A DNA stretch of 64,000 nucleotides, taken from contig CM043956.1 in assembly GCA_014529385.2 (NCBI GenBank), positions 85,179,721 through 85,243,720 on the forward strand, read 5' to 3'. The DNA comes from Adiantum capillus-veneris (taxonomy: Eukaryota; Streptophyta; Polypodiopsida; Polypodiales; Pteridaceae). A model generated the notes under the pieces. The model saw nothing but the letters and a program-made list of their open reading frames with translations, made no database searches and was not told the DNA's origin. The translations under genes were made by a program, and so were the position numbers. Shown piece by piece: positions 33,553 to 45,828 of this stretch. The first letter of the stretch is position 1. Each line of letters opens with the position of its first letter.

Positions 33553-35456
33553 ATCTTTCAAGACAAAAATTTATCCCTCTTACATAAGCACTGCATTGAC
33601 ATCCACATTCTCACCTTTTACTTGCTTCTCCAACTCTTGCAAAGTAATCAATCTCTAATGTAGCATTTGAACCTAAACCTGCAAATCAGCATTAGTTTTT
33701 GACAAATGCTCCATTTCCTCATTCAATCTGGTATCTAGCTTCACTGTCCAATCTCTGAACAGTCCCAAAGACATTTTTATTCTTGAAACTTCTGCATGAT
33801 GCTTTTTCATCATATCCTCCATCTCTTTTTGATGTACTTCTTGAATCTGACTCAGCTGCAAAGTCATAGCTTCTAACTCCATGTCCTTCTCCTTCAGTAG
33901 CACTTTACCTACTGTTGAAGCTGCCACCTCTTTAATCTTCTCCTCCATTTGCAGTTGGTTACTGACCCATCACAAACTCTTTCACCAACATAAGCATCCT
34001 TACAACACTGTCAGCATCTTCACATCCCCCTTCAGCTTTAAAAGATGTACTTGGTGTAGCAAATGCAAAATCTAAAGCTTTAGCAACACCCTGCTCACCA
34101 GCATTTACCTTTCTCTTCTTGGACAAAATAAATGTTTTGCCCAGCCTTACTGGTGTTTGCACATCTGCAGAGACTTTTTGTGAGAAAACAGATAACTCAC
34201 CAAAGTCTTGAAAGAAAGCTGGGCTAGCCATAGCTTTTCTAGCCTCCTCCTCTGTGTAACCAACCTCCATCAGATCTTGAAACTGCTTTCTCTTCTCTGG
34301 TTCTCCAGCAAACATCTTTTGTGGTTCACCAACCTGCTCTTCACTTTTGTTCTTCTGAACTTCCGACTCAGCAGCAGTAGCAGAGATATTTGGCACCACA
34401 GTTTCTCCTGCTGTCACCATCCCAGCATACTTGAATAATGCAGCTAGGAATGGAGCCAATCTACTGCTACACTGATGCTTCCTCTTATCTGGAGTGCAAA
34501 CCTCTGCATGAATTTTATCATGGGCCTAGCTGAAACAGCCTCCCTGCTTTGCAAATGCCAATGGAGCATAGTTTTCTTTTGACATATAGTCAAATTTAGC
34601 CAGAAAACAAACCCTCTCAAGATACCACCTTAACTGTTCCCTGAGGCCATACTCCACATTTTTAAGCATGTAATACAATCTTGTCCCTTCTCTGGACCCA
34701 AACTCCTTCTTCAAACAATCATCTGAACACTTTGGTGGAACAATAACTGTTGTGAATGGAAGTTTGAAAACCACAGCAATAACCTATGGGCACAACATGA
34801 CCTTGTCAAATATTGCTCCTCTCGTCTTCCTTAGCAAATCTGCTTGTGACTTAGCATAAAAATTTCCTTTCCATTCTTTCCATGGCAACATTGCAAACTG
34901 ATAAAGCCGGCCTCATGGCTACTGCAAGCTTTGCTTTAGGGTCCATAGTGCTACATGAAGGAGTAGATGAATAAGGCAACTGCAAGAAGTAATCGGCAGA
35001 GAGGTACTTGCACGGCGAAGAGACCAACATTTCATAATAATCATGCTGCATGCATCTGCTGAGTGACCTCCTTGACAGCTCCCGCGCCCCAATGATTACA
35101 GCTAGTGGCAAATAATCTTCTCGCAAACCCAAATATTGTTGAATGTTAAACCATTTACTTTCAGGTTTAAAAATTCCGTTCCAGTTAATTCCGATGCACC
35201 AAAGTCCGATCAGCCAATATCCGATGCACCAAACTAGAAGACTGCATACTGGATCATGTTTATCTGAAGTGACTTTCCACCCATCAGAACCTTGCCAGGC
35301 ACTCCTCCTGCCTTCCTTCATCACCTGTTCTCTGTTGAAACCCTTATCAACATTGCTTCTAATATGATGCTCACTTGATAGCACTGCTTGCTGACTCTGA
35401 AAACCTGGTAATTCAACTGCCTCACACAAAGTAGCACCTACCACTTTTGGTGTCAA
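33553..35456 (-). pseudogene. Gypsy-3 third coding region, N-terminal and middle part
   Basis: Starts at about 35456 (MTPKVVGATLCEAVELPGF), just after the integrase stop near 35466, and continues through frames 34774-34526, 34459-33959 and 33948-33673 into CACTA-1. Frameshifts near 34850 and 33955 and TAG or TAA stops interrupt it. The N-terminal part has a hydrophobic patch (CSLLVWCIGYWLIGLWCIG, about residues 70-88) that may be a membrane segment but is derived from a repetitive DNA stretch. The middle is charged, with EEQVGEPQKMFAGEPEKRKQ and a Lys-rich patch KKRKVNAGEQG. The end is coiled-coil-like (LEAMTLQLSQIQEVHQKEME). Position after integrase and before the 3' LTR is where plant elements carry env-like or other extra genes. 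No family is recognised. Confidence 0.6.
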
Positions 35457-35464
35457 CTAGTTAT

Positions 35465-35674
35465 GGTGAGGTGGTTTACAATTTCTTCAACCTCAATCCA
35501 TTAACTGGTTTGTCCACTCTGGTTCCAAATACATCAGTAACTATAAATGTGGCTTGGCCTAAATCGTCAACAATCTAGTGATAGCCATTTTTCGGCTCTC
35601 CGTAATTGCCATAGTAAGCTACCTCACCCTACCAAATTCACCCAAACACTATGGCTATCCCTACCATTTCACTA
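35465..35674 (-). pseudogene. Gypsy-3 integrase C-terminal tail, displaced
   Basis: Encodes GNYGEPKNGYH and TFIVTDVFGTRVDKPVNGLR, the typical end of gypsy integrase (T-D-x-G then P-V-N-G). It is cut off from the rest of integrase by the insertion at 35675-38248. Confidence 0.75.
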
Positions 35675-38248
35675 TACATAGGAGTGTGTGAGTTACGGGA
35701 CTTTTCCCATATCTCCTTAAAAACCCTCAGCTAGCTAGTCACTGGGCTAGTTGAGCCAAAAAAATAAATAAAATCAAAAAAATAATAAATATTATGGCCC
35801 ATTTTTGTGTAAATATTTCATTATATATGTGGCCTAGATATAGGGATTTTTATAATTATTTTGATATTTATTTAAATATTTATACCTAGGTGTGTGTTTT
35901 ATTAAATTTACCTTCTTTCATCCTCTTGCACCATAAGTATATTTTTTTTCCAATATGTACATACTCTAACCTTATATTTTTCCTTTATACAAATCACTCT
36001 CACATTTTCACCCTCACCCTCGTGAAGACAACAAATTGATTTCTACTCATTGGTCACGTTTATTATATTATTTACTTGCATACCTTTTTCTCTTTCACCC
36101 AAAATAATTCAAAGAGGGACCATATCATATGATTCCAATATCTTTCCATATCCATAACTCCTCCATATTTTTATTATTATTTTTACTCATTATTCTAACA
36201 CCATGTGTTCATTGAGCTAAAGTCCATGAATAGTCCATACACTAGTCCCACCATGTATATATTTCTTTATTCACCAATAATCCTCCTCCATGCATGGGTC
36301 AAGGGCAACTTGGATGCTTTGTATTATGATATGACAAAGGAGAGGCTCACTCTTGGATGCATTGTATAAATTCAACAAAGGAGGGGGCCACTAAAAGACT
36401 TTTGTAGGCATAAAAAAAAGGCTTTTTAGTGAGAATTTTGGCACCTATCTCCACTCCTAATTTGGAGAAGTGGTCAAAAGAGAAACTATAGCCCACGCTC
36501 TGAATAATCACCTCAAATTTTTTCATGATTTTTGGAGCTACCAGCGGTGAGATATGATTTTTTGATTGGAACCCAGTCTGCCCACTTTTCTCACAAGTAG
36601 CCCATAGTCTTCTCTCACCTCTTTCCACACTTCTACACACACACACACACATTCCTCTCAATACCTCACTCAAACCTGCACCTTCAATGGTTTCTCTCAC
36701 CTTCTTCACCATTAACCTCCCCACTTACTCCCATAGCTCTCATATGAGCTCTCCATGTACATACACCATCTCTATGCCTCTCTCTATTATCTCCAAAGTA
36801 CATTCCATCTTAACCCTTATATATATATACATAAATTCAGCATGCATACCATGGTTAACCTCTGTAAATCAAGAGATCTCATCAACGGAATTACCATTTT
36901 CATCACGATAATCAACCTTGGCGGCGGTGGCGTAAAGAAGGGAAGACGAAGAAGAAGATCGATAGTCATTTTGAGAACCTACACAAGTAAGTCCAAAACT
37001 TCTTCAAGCTTCACCATCACAAGGATTTGCTCACTTCATTCAACCATCTTACTTCAACCAACCACCTCATTCTACCCATTGTAAATGTAGCATTAACTTT
37101 CTAGTGATTACTAACACTAACCACTAACATACTAACACAAAATAGCATTGACCTAACCATAAAAGACACCTCACCTCAAGACATGTACAAAGTAACTCTC
37201 TCTCTCTCTCTCCCTCTCTCTCTCTCCTTTTCCTTAAAACTCTACTTTCACCATCAATAATGCTCTCTTTTGAGCCCACACCCATGACTCAAGCAGACAA
37301 AGAAGGCCCGCAATGTTTTGATATTAAAAAAAATCATAATCCTGATTTGTTAGCTTGTAAATTAGGATTTCCAATAATCTTTATGAGGGGTCTGCAACCT
37401 ATAAATAGGCCCCTCTCCTTCTTGTAAAACACCCTCCAATATCTCACATAGCACCCCAACACTCTATGCGTGAGGAGAGACTTAGGTGTAGCAACCACTT
37501 GTGAGATTCACTCTTGGTGTGAGAGAAGCCTTCAGGCTACACATTGCAAGTGAGAGAGCGTGAGTTCCACAAATCTCAAAACCACTATTGTATATTCTCC
37601 TTCATCATCAATAAATTGAGGTTTGGTGCATCAAAGGCGTGATTCGACGTTCAAATCTTCGTCCTCCCATTTGTGCAATACGGTTTGGTGAATTCAAGGT
37701 GACTTGTGTATTTTGAGTTCCTATCGGTTGATCTTGATTTTAGAAAGTGTTTTAGTGTGTTTTTCATTGCCAATTTTGTGTCCATTGTAAGAGGGTATTG
37801 TGGTGAGAGGTCTCCCACACCCTAAGACAGTGTGTGTGTGTGTTTTGGCAATGATTAGCAATCACTAAGCATTGAGTGAGTTTTTGTACAAGCTCTACGA
37901 TAGCATCATAACGAACCATCTCCATTTGCAAGTCACAAATAAGGTATTACGCAAGATCCTTTTCTCTCTCTCTCTTCCCTTTGCTCTAGCTCTCTCTGGT
38001 CCATTTTGTGTGTGTTTTGGTGTGAGGTTGCTTGTGCGTGTTGTGTGGTGCATCTTCTTGGTTGTGCCAAAATCTCTCTTGCGTCCTAGTTCGCATACCA
38101 TAACTAGGTGGTGCCCCTATCTTGTTTGGGTTTGGCTGTGGGTTTGTTGTTGTGTTGTGCTTGTGGTTGCCCCAGCCCCAATTGAGCAGCACGAGAGCCT
38201 TGAGGGGTGTTTAGAGGTCGCCTCTCTTGTTGCCCGCCCCGGACCGCC
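35675..38248 (+). mobile_element. Probable solo LTR inserted in gypsy-3 integrase
   Basis: About 2.57 kb that splits the integrase C-terminus. TCACTA occurs at 35669-35674 and 38249-38254 and may be the target duplication. It has no coding capacity, a very AT-rich left third, a TATA box (TATAAATAG at 37400-37408) and an AATAAA at 37610-37615 about 210 bp downstream, an arrangement like U3-R-U5 of an LTR in plus orientation. A TG...CA pair at 35685 and 38251 is an alternative set of ends without matching flanks. (CT)n-rich sequence lies at 37196-37226. It could also be another kind of noncoding insertion. Confidence 0.5.
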
Positions 38249-38251
38249 TCA

Positions 38252-39383
38252 CTAGTAAGGACCCTTGTACCTCAAAGTCAATTTCCCTGGAAATGGACCA
38301 AGCCTAGAATTATACAGCATCACCCAATCTCCCACTTTGAGCAGTTTGAACTTGACATTCATAGCTACCCAGGCTTGTCTTCTCCTCTGGATGATCTCAG
38401 TGATGTAAGAACTTACCAGCCTATCCTCTTGTAGCTACATCAAATACTTACATTTGTGCTTTACTGACAATCCAAAAGACATTTTCTCAGCAGATACTCT
38501 CAAGCTTGGTACCACAAATTCCATAGGTACTACAGCCTCCAACCCATAGACCAACTTGAAAGGTATCATCCCTGTGGTGGTGACTTTGAAAGCAGTCCTG
38601 AATGACCACAGAGCTGAATCCAACTTCAGGTCCCAATCCTTATGATCATCCTGCACAATCTTTTTTCAAAATTTTAACCAGAATTTTGTTGCTACTTTCT
38701 GCTTGTCCATTGGCCTGGGGATGATATGGGGTAGACTTCTTGTGTAATATCATATGAGTTTTAGTCACCTCCTGTATGACCTCATTCAAAAAATGTGTCC
38801 CCCGATCACTCACCAACTCAACTAGACACCCAAATCTTGTCATAATGTTATGATACAAAAATGTTGCAACACTGGCTGCTTTGTTATCCTTCAGTGCCAC
38901 AGCTTCCACCCACTTAGTACAATAATCTGTAGCAACCAAAATGTACATGTTCCCCCTAGAGCTAGTGGGCTTCACTGGTCCTACAAAGTCCATACCCCAT
39001 TTTTGAAAAGGTTCCAGGGGTAGAATAGGATGATCTGACATCCTGTCCCTATTGTCTGGCTGACCAAGCTTCTGACACACCACACATCTTTTGGCATACT
39101 CATGTGCATCTTTTAACAAAGTAGGCCACCATAAACCAGCCTGCAAAATTTTCTTACCTGTAATGTGTCCTGAAAAATGTCCACCAGCTTGTCCATAATG
39201 AGCTTCATGTAGAACTGCTGACTGTTCAAATTCTGGAACACACCTTCTTATCACTTGATCAATACCCTTCTTGTATAATTCTCCTGCAATCACCAGAAAT
39301 GGTCTCATTTTCAATGCAAATTTCTTCCTTTGATCAAGTGAAAACCCTCCTGGCATAACCCCATTAGTTAGGTACACCAACAT
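38252..39383 (-). pseudogene. Gypsy-3 integrase
   Basis: Integrase, which inserts retrotransposon DNA into the genome. The zinc-binding region shows HYGQAGGHFSGH and CVVCQK (H-H-C-C). The catalytic core shows WGMDFVGP, VSDRGTHFLN and HPQANGQAESSN, that is the D, D and E. The C-terminal part with GDWVMLYNSRLGPFPGKL and RYKGPY follows in another frame after one extra A in an A run near 38660, and a TAG lies at 38435-38437. The last part of the domain is displaced to 35465-35674. Confidence 0.92.
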
Positions 39384-39409
39384 CTGATCATACCAAGAAT
39401 CTGGAACAT

Positions 39410-40625
39410 CCTACTAAAATGAAAATAAATCTGCATCAGGTAACTAATCATCCACACCTGTTGGAGATTCCCCTATTTCTAGTCTGCTCAAATAATCTGC
39501 CACAGCATGCTCTTTCCCAGGAGTATGAATAATCACAAACTCAAATTCCTGTAGAAGTAACATCCACCTTGCTAATCTCCCTGTAAGCATGGGATTCTTA
39601 ACCATGTACAACAAATCTAGGTGATCAACATGAAACATAACCCTGTTACTGAGTAAGTATTACCTGCACTTATTCAATGAATATACCATGCCCAAATCCT
39701 CTCTCTCAGTCACAGTATAATTCTTTTTTGTTGGGGTCAACATCCTACTTGCATAATACAATGGTCTATACCATCCTCTAACCTTTTCCTACATCAACAC
39801 AGCTCCAATTGAAATATCCGATGCATCAACAAAAACATGAAAAGGCAATGTCCAATCAGGAGGCTGCAATATTGGTGCTACTGATAGCATTTTCTTTAAC
39901 ATCTGAAAGGATGTCTCCTGTGGTTCATCCCATTTAAAGGCAACATATTCCTTTGTAAGATGAGTCAAAGGTGCACATATATTAGCCAAATATCTAATAT
40001 ACCTTGAGTGCCACTTCACCTGACCCACAAACGTGCTAGGCTCCTTCACATTTTGAGGTGATTTGGCTGCCTGAATTGCTTCAATCTTTTTGGCATCAAT
40101 GGCCATCCCATTAGCAGATACTACATGTCCCAATAAAATACCACTCATGACTGCAAGTACACTATTATATGGATTCAAGGCCATGTGAAACAATCTGCAT
40201 CTTTCCAAACATAACTTCAAGTGAACCAAATGTTGATCCTTCTTTCTAAATACTGAAAAGTCATCTACAAAAACCCTCATAAAATCCTGAAGATAAGGTT
40301 CAAATGTCTTATGAGCCACAAAGTTGAAGGAAGGTGGACCATTCTTCAAACCAAAACTCATCATTGTATACACAAATTCTCCCCACTCAGTGATGAAGGT
40401 TGTCTTGTGTTGGTCTTCTAGAGCTACCTTGATCTGATTGTAACCTGAAAAACCATCAAGAAAGCTATACATCTCATGTCCAGCTATTGCATCCAACACA
40501 ACATCACAAAATGTCATAGGGAATGGATCAATAATAGTTGAAGCATTTAACTTCTTGTAATCCACACACACCCTCAACTTCCCATTCTTCTTTGGCACAA
40601 CAATAATTGGTGACAACCATGACAC
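39410..40625 (-). pseudogene. Gypsy-3 reverse transcriptase and RNase H
   Basis: RT: LSPIIVVPKKNGKLRVCVDY at the N-terminus, FLDGFSGYNQI (motif A), FGLKNGPPSF (motif B) and FVDDFSVF (motif C, catalytic D-D) near 40255-40275. RNase H: FHVFVDASDISIGAVLM, then after a TAG at 39789-39791 the sequence YYASRMLTPTKKNYTVTERE, another stop near 39660, and DHLDLLYM with ADYLSRLE. TAG stops also at 39444-39446 and twice in a row at 39411-39416. All active-site residues seen are intact, but the frame is not. Confidence 0.93.
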
Positions 40626-41095
40626 TTCATTAACTAGCTTGATGAATCATACTGCCAATAACTTATCTATTTCCTGCTTTACCTACTTTGCAAAATTGGG
40701 GTTCATTCTGTATTTATGTTCTATGATTGGTGTAGCATCCTCTCTGAGGGTTAATGTGATGTTGATGTAATTCAGGATCAATGCACTTTACCTGTGAATA
40801 ATCCCAAGCAAATACATTTTTATACTCTTGCAACAACTAAATCAAACCTTTCAAAAATTCACCTTCAGCATGGATGTTGATTCTGACCATCCTGGGATCT
40901 TCTTCAGTTCCCAAATTAAACTCTTTGACTTCATCCTCCTTTACCCTGGTGGAGGTACCAAACCTTTTATCATAGATCTTTTCTGCCATTACTCTTGCTT
41001 CCTTCTCATCTTTATCAATCTGCTCTTTCTAAGGCACCTCTAAATTCCGATCCATCAATCTCCTGGCCTGGAATTATTTCTACTTCATCCTCACC
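40626..41095 (-). pseudogene. Gypsy-3 protease-RT linker
   Basis: Continues the pol frame between protease and RT with several stops. It is acidic just after the protease. No catalytic motif is expected here. Confidence 0.6.
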
Positions 41096-42319
41096 CTAGT
41101 CTTCATCCTTCTGAATTATCCCTTCTACATCAACCTCAAAGACAGGCACAATAGTGGGATTAGCTCTCAAAAATTCCTCCTCTTCATCTTCTTCCACTGC
41201 ATATGCCAAGTTTATGGTCTGATCACATAATGGTTTAGTCTTTGGAGGGATTTGTTTTCTTCCCTGCATTGATATGGTTAGTGACTGCTTCCCATTTCTC
41301 ATCATGACAACATTTTCTCCCCAATCTTGGTTAACTCTAGCTTGTCTAAACCAGGGTCTTCCCAACAGCATCTTGTAGGAAGAATCTGAATCCTTCATTC
41401 TAAGTACCACAAAGTTCACAACGAAAACCATCCCTGCAATTTCAATTGTTTGTTGCTTGAGAATTCCTAAAGGCTGGACTCTCCTCTGGTCTGCCATCTT
41501 CACTTGAAATGGTGCTAGAGCTAATTTTCCTCCTAACTTCAGTCTTCTATAAACCTTCTCAGGAAGTATATTCACCCCTAATCCTCCATCCAACAGCACC
41601 TCTTCAAATAGCATGCCTTGAAACATTACTGCCACAACAGGTACTAAAAAATCCACATCTGTTAGATCAATCTGTTGCAGCATTACTTCAAGATACTGGT
41701 TTGCCAACACTTGGTCTTGCTGACCCTGAAGCTTCTTCAACAATTTCTCCTTAAAGGCTGGAATTGTACATAATAATTGATCCAATGACAATTGCAAGAG
41801 AGAGTTTACAAGTGCCTCAAACCAATCTTTGTCTTCTTTCGTTGGCATCAAAATTGGCTTGTCAAGCTTATGTTGCTTCTTGGATACCTCCAACTCTTCA
41901 TTCTTCTCCTCTGCATACTGAACCTGCTTCTTCTGCACTTTTTTATGAACTTTATCCTTCACATATTTTTTCTCTCTCCAATTAATTGGTCCCTTACCTT
42001 TTTCTCTTGTGACTGCCAATGCTTCAGCTTCTTCCACCTGACCACATTGGTAGCAATCACAATACCATCCTTCTTCATGTTCCTTTTGCTCAGTCTGATG
42101 TACTATGACTGGCTCTGGTTCCTGCTGCTCCTGAATTTCCACCAAAATAACATTAGCCTGAGCTTGTTGATTATGTTGTGGTTGCTGCTGCACTCCCTGT
42201 TGGTCTGCCTGACCAGGCCTCACAATGGGCATCCCTCTTTCTCCCCTGTGTCTAACCCATAATTCACAATTGAGACCAACCCAATGGTCTAGTGATCCAC
42301 AATAGACACAAGGAATCAC
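41096..42319 (-). pseudogene. Gypsy-3 nucleocapsid end and protease
   Basis: The N-terminal part has a second knuckle-like CVYCGSLDHWVGLNC, a Gln-rich run, and a Lys/Glu-rich stretch. The C-terminal half is a retropepsin: LLDGGLGVNILPEKVY, with DGG in place of DTG/DSG (a form common in plant gypsy elements), and MLLGRPWFRQARV. It is one open frame of 407 codons, bounded by TAG at both ends. Confidence 0.88.
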
Positions 42320-42409
42320 TCTGTCTCCTCTTCTTTGATTGTTGTTTTGCTCTCTCCAGGGAGGTCTTGGTGCTCTATGAAATGGTCGTCTTTCTCTAAA
42401 TGGAGCTAC

Positions 42410-43387
42410 CTAATTTGCTGCAAGTTCACCTCTACCTCTTCCTCCATTTGGATGCTCCCTATTCCTAGGGTTAAACCAACACCTAGAGGTGGTATGTCCT
42501 TCTTTGTCACATATTTCACAATACAACTTAGCTTTGGGTGGCAACACTGAATAACCAATGCTCTTTAATTTACTCACCAATTCCCCTTCCTGAGTTGATT
42601 TATCCTTTTTGGACTTCTTATTTGTGCTTTTCTTCTTCCTCTTTGACTTTTCTTCAACATCACTTGACTCAGTAACATCATCTGAATCACCATCTTCATC
42701 AGTTTCATGAGCATCAGTGGAGTCTGACTGATCATCAGAATCATCATCTTCTTTGGACCTGCTCTTCATTTTGGGTCTTCCAAGTCTTTTCTCCGCTCTA
42801 ACAACTGCATCAACCAGTGCCAACATTTCATCATTGGGCCTCTCATTGCCCTGAAGTCTCTCAACCAAAACTCTGAACATTTGAGCAAAATCTTCAACCA
42901 CCATATCCTTTTGTCTGATCACCCTGAGTTTCTTCAAAATGTTTGTAGAAGTCTTCTCCTTTCTGAATCTCTGTAAAAAGGTTGCTTTCAAAGCATTATA
43001 GGTAGCAAAATGGGCTATACCATATTGGCTAAACCAGCTCATGTCTTTGCCTTCTAATGTAGCTACAAATTGCTCCATATTTGTTTGGTCATTCTGCAAG
43101 TCCTGATAACCACTAGCCTACCACTTTGTTTCAAACTAGGCAGCATGACAGTCTGCATCTTCTTTCAACTTTCCTCTAAATTTGGCTGCTTTCACCGTAG
43201 GGTTTGGATGGTCCATGGGAGGATTTATGGGTGGTCTCTTAGGTCTTTGCCTGGTAGCCCCCTGTAGTGGGTCAAACTGAATCCTTCTTCTTGTCCCTGC
43301 AGGCCTTCTTGTCAAGGCAAGTGCTCCAAAAAATTGCCTCACATGCCTCCCATTTGCTCTCACAGAACCCTCAGCCCCTTGGTTCAA
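42410..43387 (-). pseudogene. Gypsy-3 gag
   Basis: Structural protein forming the particle. N-terminal basic part (RRPAGTRRRIQFDP), then after TAG stops at 43136-43138 and 43118-43120 a capsid-like helical region (MEQFVATLEGKDMSWF to EMLALVDAVVRAEKRL), an acidic Asp/Glu/Ser run, a Lys-rich run, and a zinc knuckle CEICDKEGHTTSRC (C-x2-C-x4-H-x4-C). It ends at a TAG at 42410-42412, after which the same frame goes on into the protease segment. Confidence 0.88.
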
Positions 43388-43573
43388 AATATCCTGTTCA
43401 CTGTCACCGAACTCCTCCTCTCCATCACAGGCAGCATCCTAATGAAAAGGATCAATATCAGGGTTTTCTGCCCTTGCCTGTGCCCTAGTATAATAAACGT
43501 ACTCTGCCTACTCTCCTCTCTTGTTGTGACATACATGATTCTCCACAGATTCACAACAGCAAGATCGCCAAAG

Positions 43574-43965
43574 TGTTGGGGTTCATCAACACACACAGAA
43601 CTTAGGTGTTGACAAAATGTCACACACACCAAAGACAGAGTTAGACAAAGCAAAACACATTCAACTCATCAGCATTTCACCATTTACCAAATTCTGACAC
43701 AGCATACTGAAGAACAAACAAGAATCATAGAGCAAGAGAATACATAGTTTGATTCATCTTGGTCCAAGGATAACTTCCAGTTCAACAAAAATTACATACT
43801 CGCGTGAACTAGCATGACCGTTAAATAGGAACTTCTGGCAGTTATAACAGCTACATCCGATTGAACAAAATCTGACTTATCAAAACTCCGACTCACTAAC
43901 ATCCGACTGATAAGTCTTGATTGATCAAACATAAGTACAAGTAATGATCTGGTGCAGGGTCAATA
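43574..43965 (-). repeat. Gypsy-3 5' LTR
   Basis: Same length as 27136-27527 and alignable throughout. The last bases here are CAATA where the other copy has CAACA. Confidence 0.9.
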
Positions 43966-45060
<1,095 letters not shown>

Positions 45061-45093
45061 TCTATGTTGTCGGTTTAACTACTAGATGTAGCA

Positions 45094-45483
45094 ATGGAAA
45101 TGAAGCAAGGGGTGTTCATGGTCTTACTTGCGAGAGATTCTATGAGATACAGTAGAAATAAGCATCGTAAGGTTGCATTGTCTAGTACAAAAGTAGAGTA
45201 CAAGGGTGCAATTGTGGTTGCGTATGAGGTAGCATATCTCAATAAATGCCCTATTTTGAGACTTGGGCATGCATATACAGGGGTGGATTGTAATTCATTA
45301 TAACCACCTTAGTTGCATACATCTAGCATAAAGCCCATTGTCTCATGCCTAAAGAAGCAGTTGAGTTGCATCACCTCGTAATAAATGAGATAGTTTTCGC
45401 TAGCAACATCAACCTTCTATAGGTGAGAGCATATGAGTAGGTTGCAAATTTCTATATTGCTACAAGCGGCCTTGTCTAGAAAA
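45094..45483 (+). pseudogene. Ty1/copia RNase H relic
   Basis: KHRKVALSSTKVEYKGAIV matches the copia RNase H motif (ALSSTEAEY). Further on, in a different frame and through stops, are ELHHLVINEIVF and VANFYIATSGLV, matching the usual I-E-V-x-x-H-F-V-R-E and V-A-D-x-x-T-K-x-L. It is an isolated, very old 3' end of a copia pol. No LTR was found around it. Confidence 0.7.
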
Positions 45484-45787
45484 AATAGTGAAAAACATCA
45501 TCCTATTGAATACACATTTGTGGCTACACATCAAAAGAAGAAAGCGATTGTTGGCACCACCAATGCATTTGTACCTAGCAAGTATGCTACTATAGCTATT
45601 GTTTCTTCAAACAACAAATAAGGTTGAGAAGTCTAACAATGAAGACAAGAAGAAGATACAATGTTGGCACTATAAGAAAACCATCTTCTAATCAAGAAAT
45701 GTCGTAAGCTAAGGCTAAAGAGGCTCATTAGAAAGATGTGAGTGCATCCTTTGTATATGCTTCTTCAAATGTAAATTTGAAAAATGT

Positions 45788-45828
<41 letters not shown>

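Larger units (their letters stand above)
27136..43965 (-). mobile_element. Gypsy-3, large Ty3/gypsy retrotransposon with nested insertions
   Basis: Direct repeats of 392 bp at 27136-27527 and 43574-43965 enclose, on the minus strand, gag, protease, RT, RNase H, integrase and a third coding region. Total span is 16.8 kb, about 8.7 kb once the CACTA-1 (5.5 kb) and the probable solo LTR (2.6 kb) are discounted. The LTRs read TGTTGGGGTT at the left end of each and CAACA or CAATA at the right, and agree at about nine of ten positions by eye, so the insertion is old. No matching 5-bp flanks, canonical primer site or polypurine tract was found. There is no chromodomain after integrase, which points to the non-chromovirus (OTA) side of plant gypsy elements. 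All coding parts carry stops. Confidence 0.92.

Noticed and set aside
35200-35280. Membrane segment as evidence for an envelope protein in gypsy-3
   Set aside because: The hydrophobic patch comes from a DNA stretch with repeated CCGATGCACCAA-like words, and no signal peptide or fusion motif is visible.
41509-42262. Plus-strand frames of 80-156 codons
   Set aside because: They are antisense shadows of the gypsy-3 protease region, which has clear family motifs on the minus strand.
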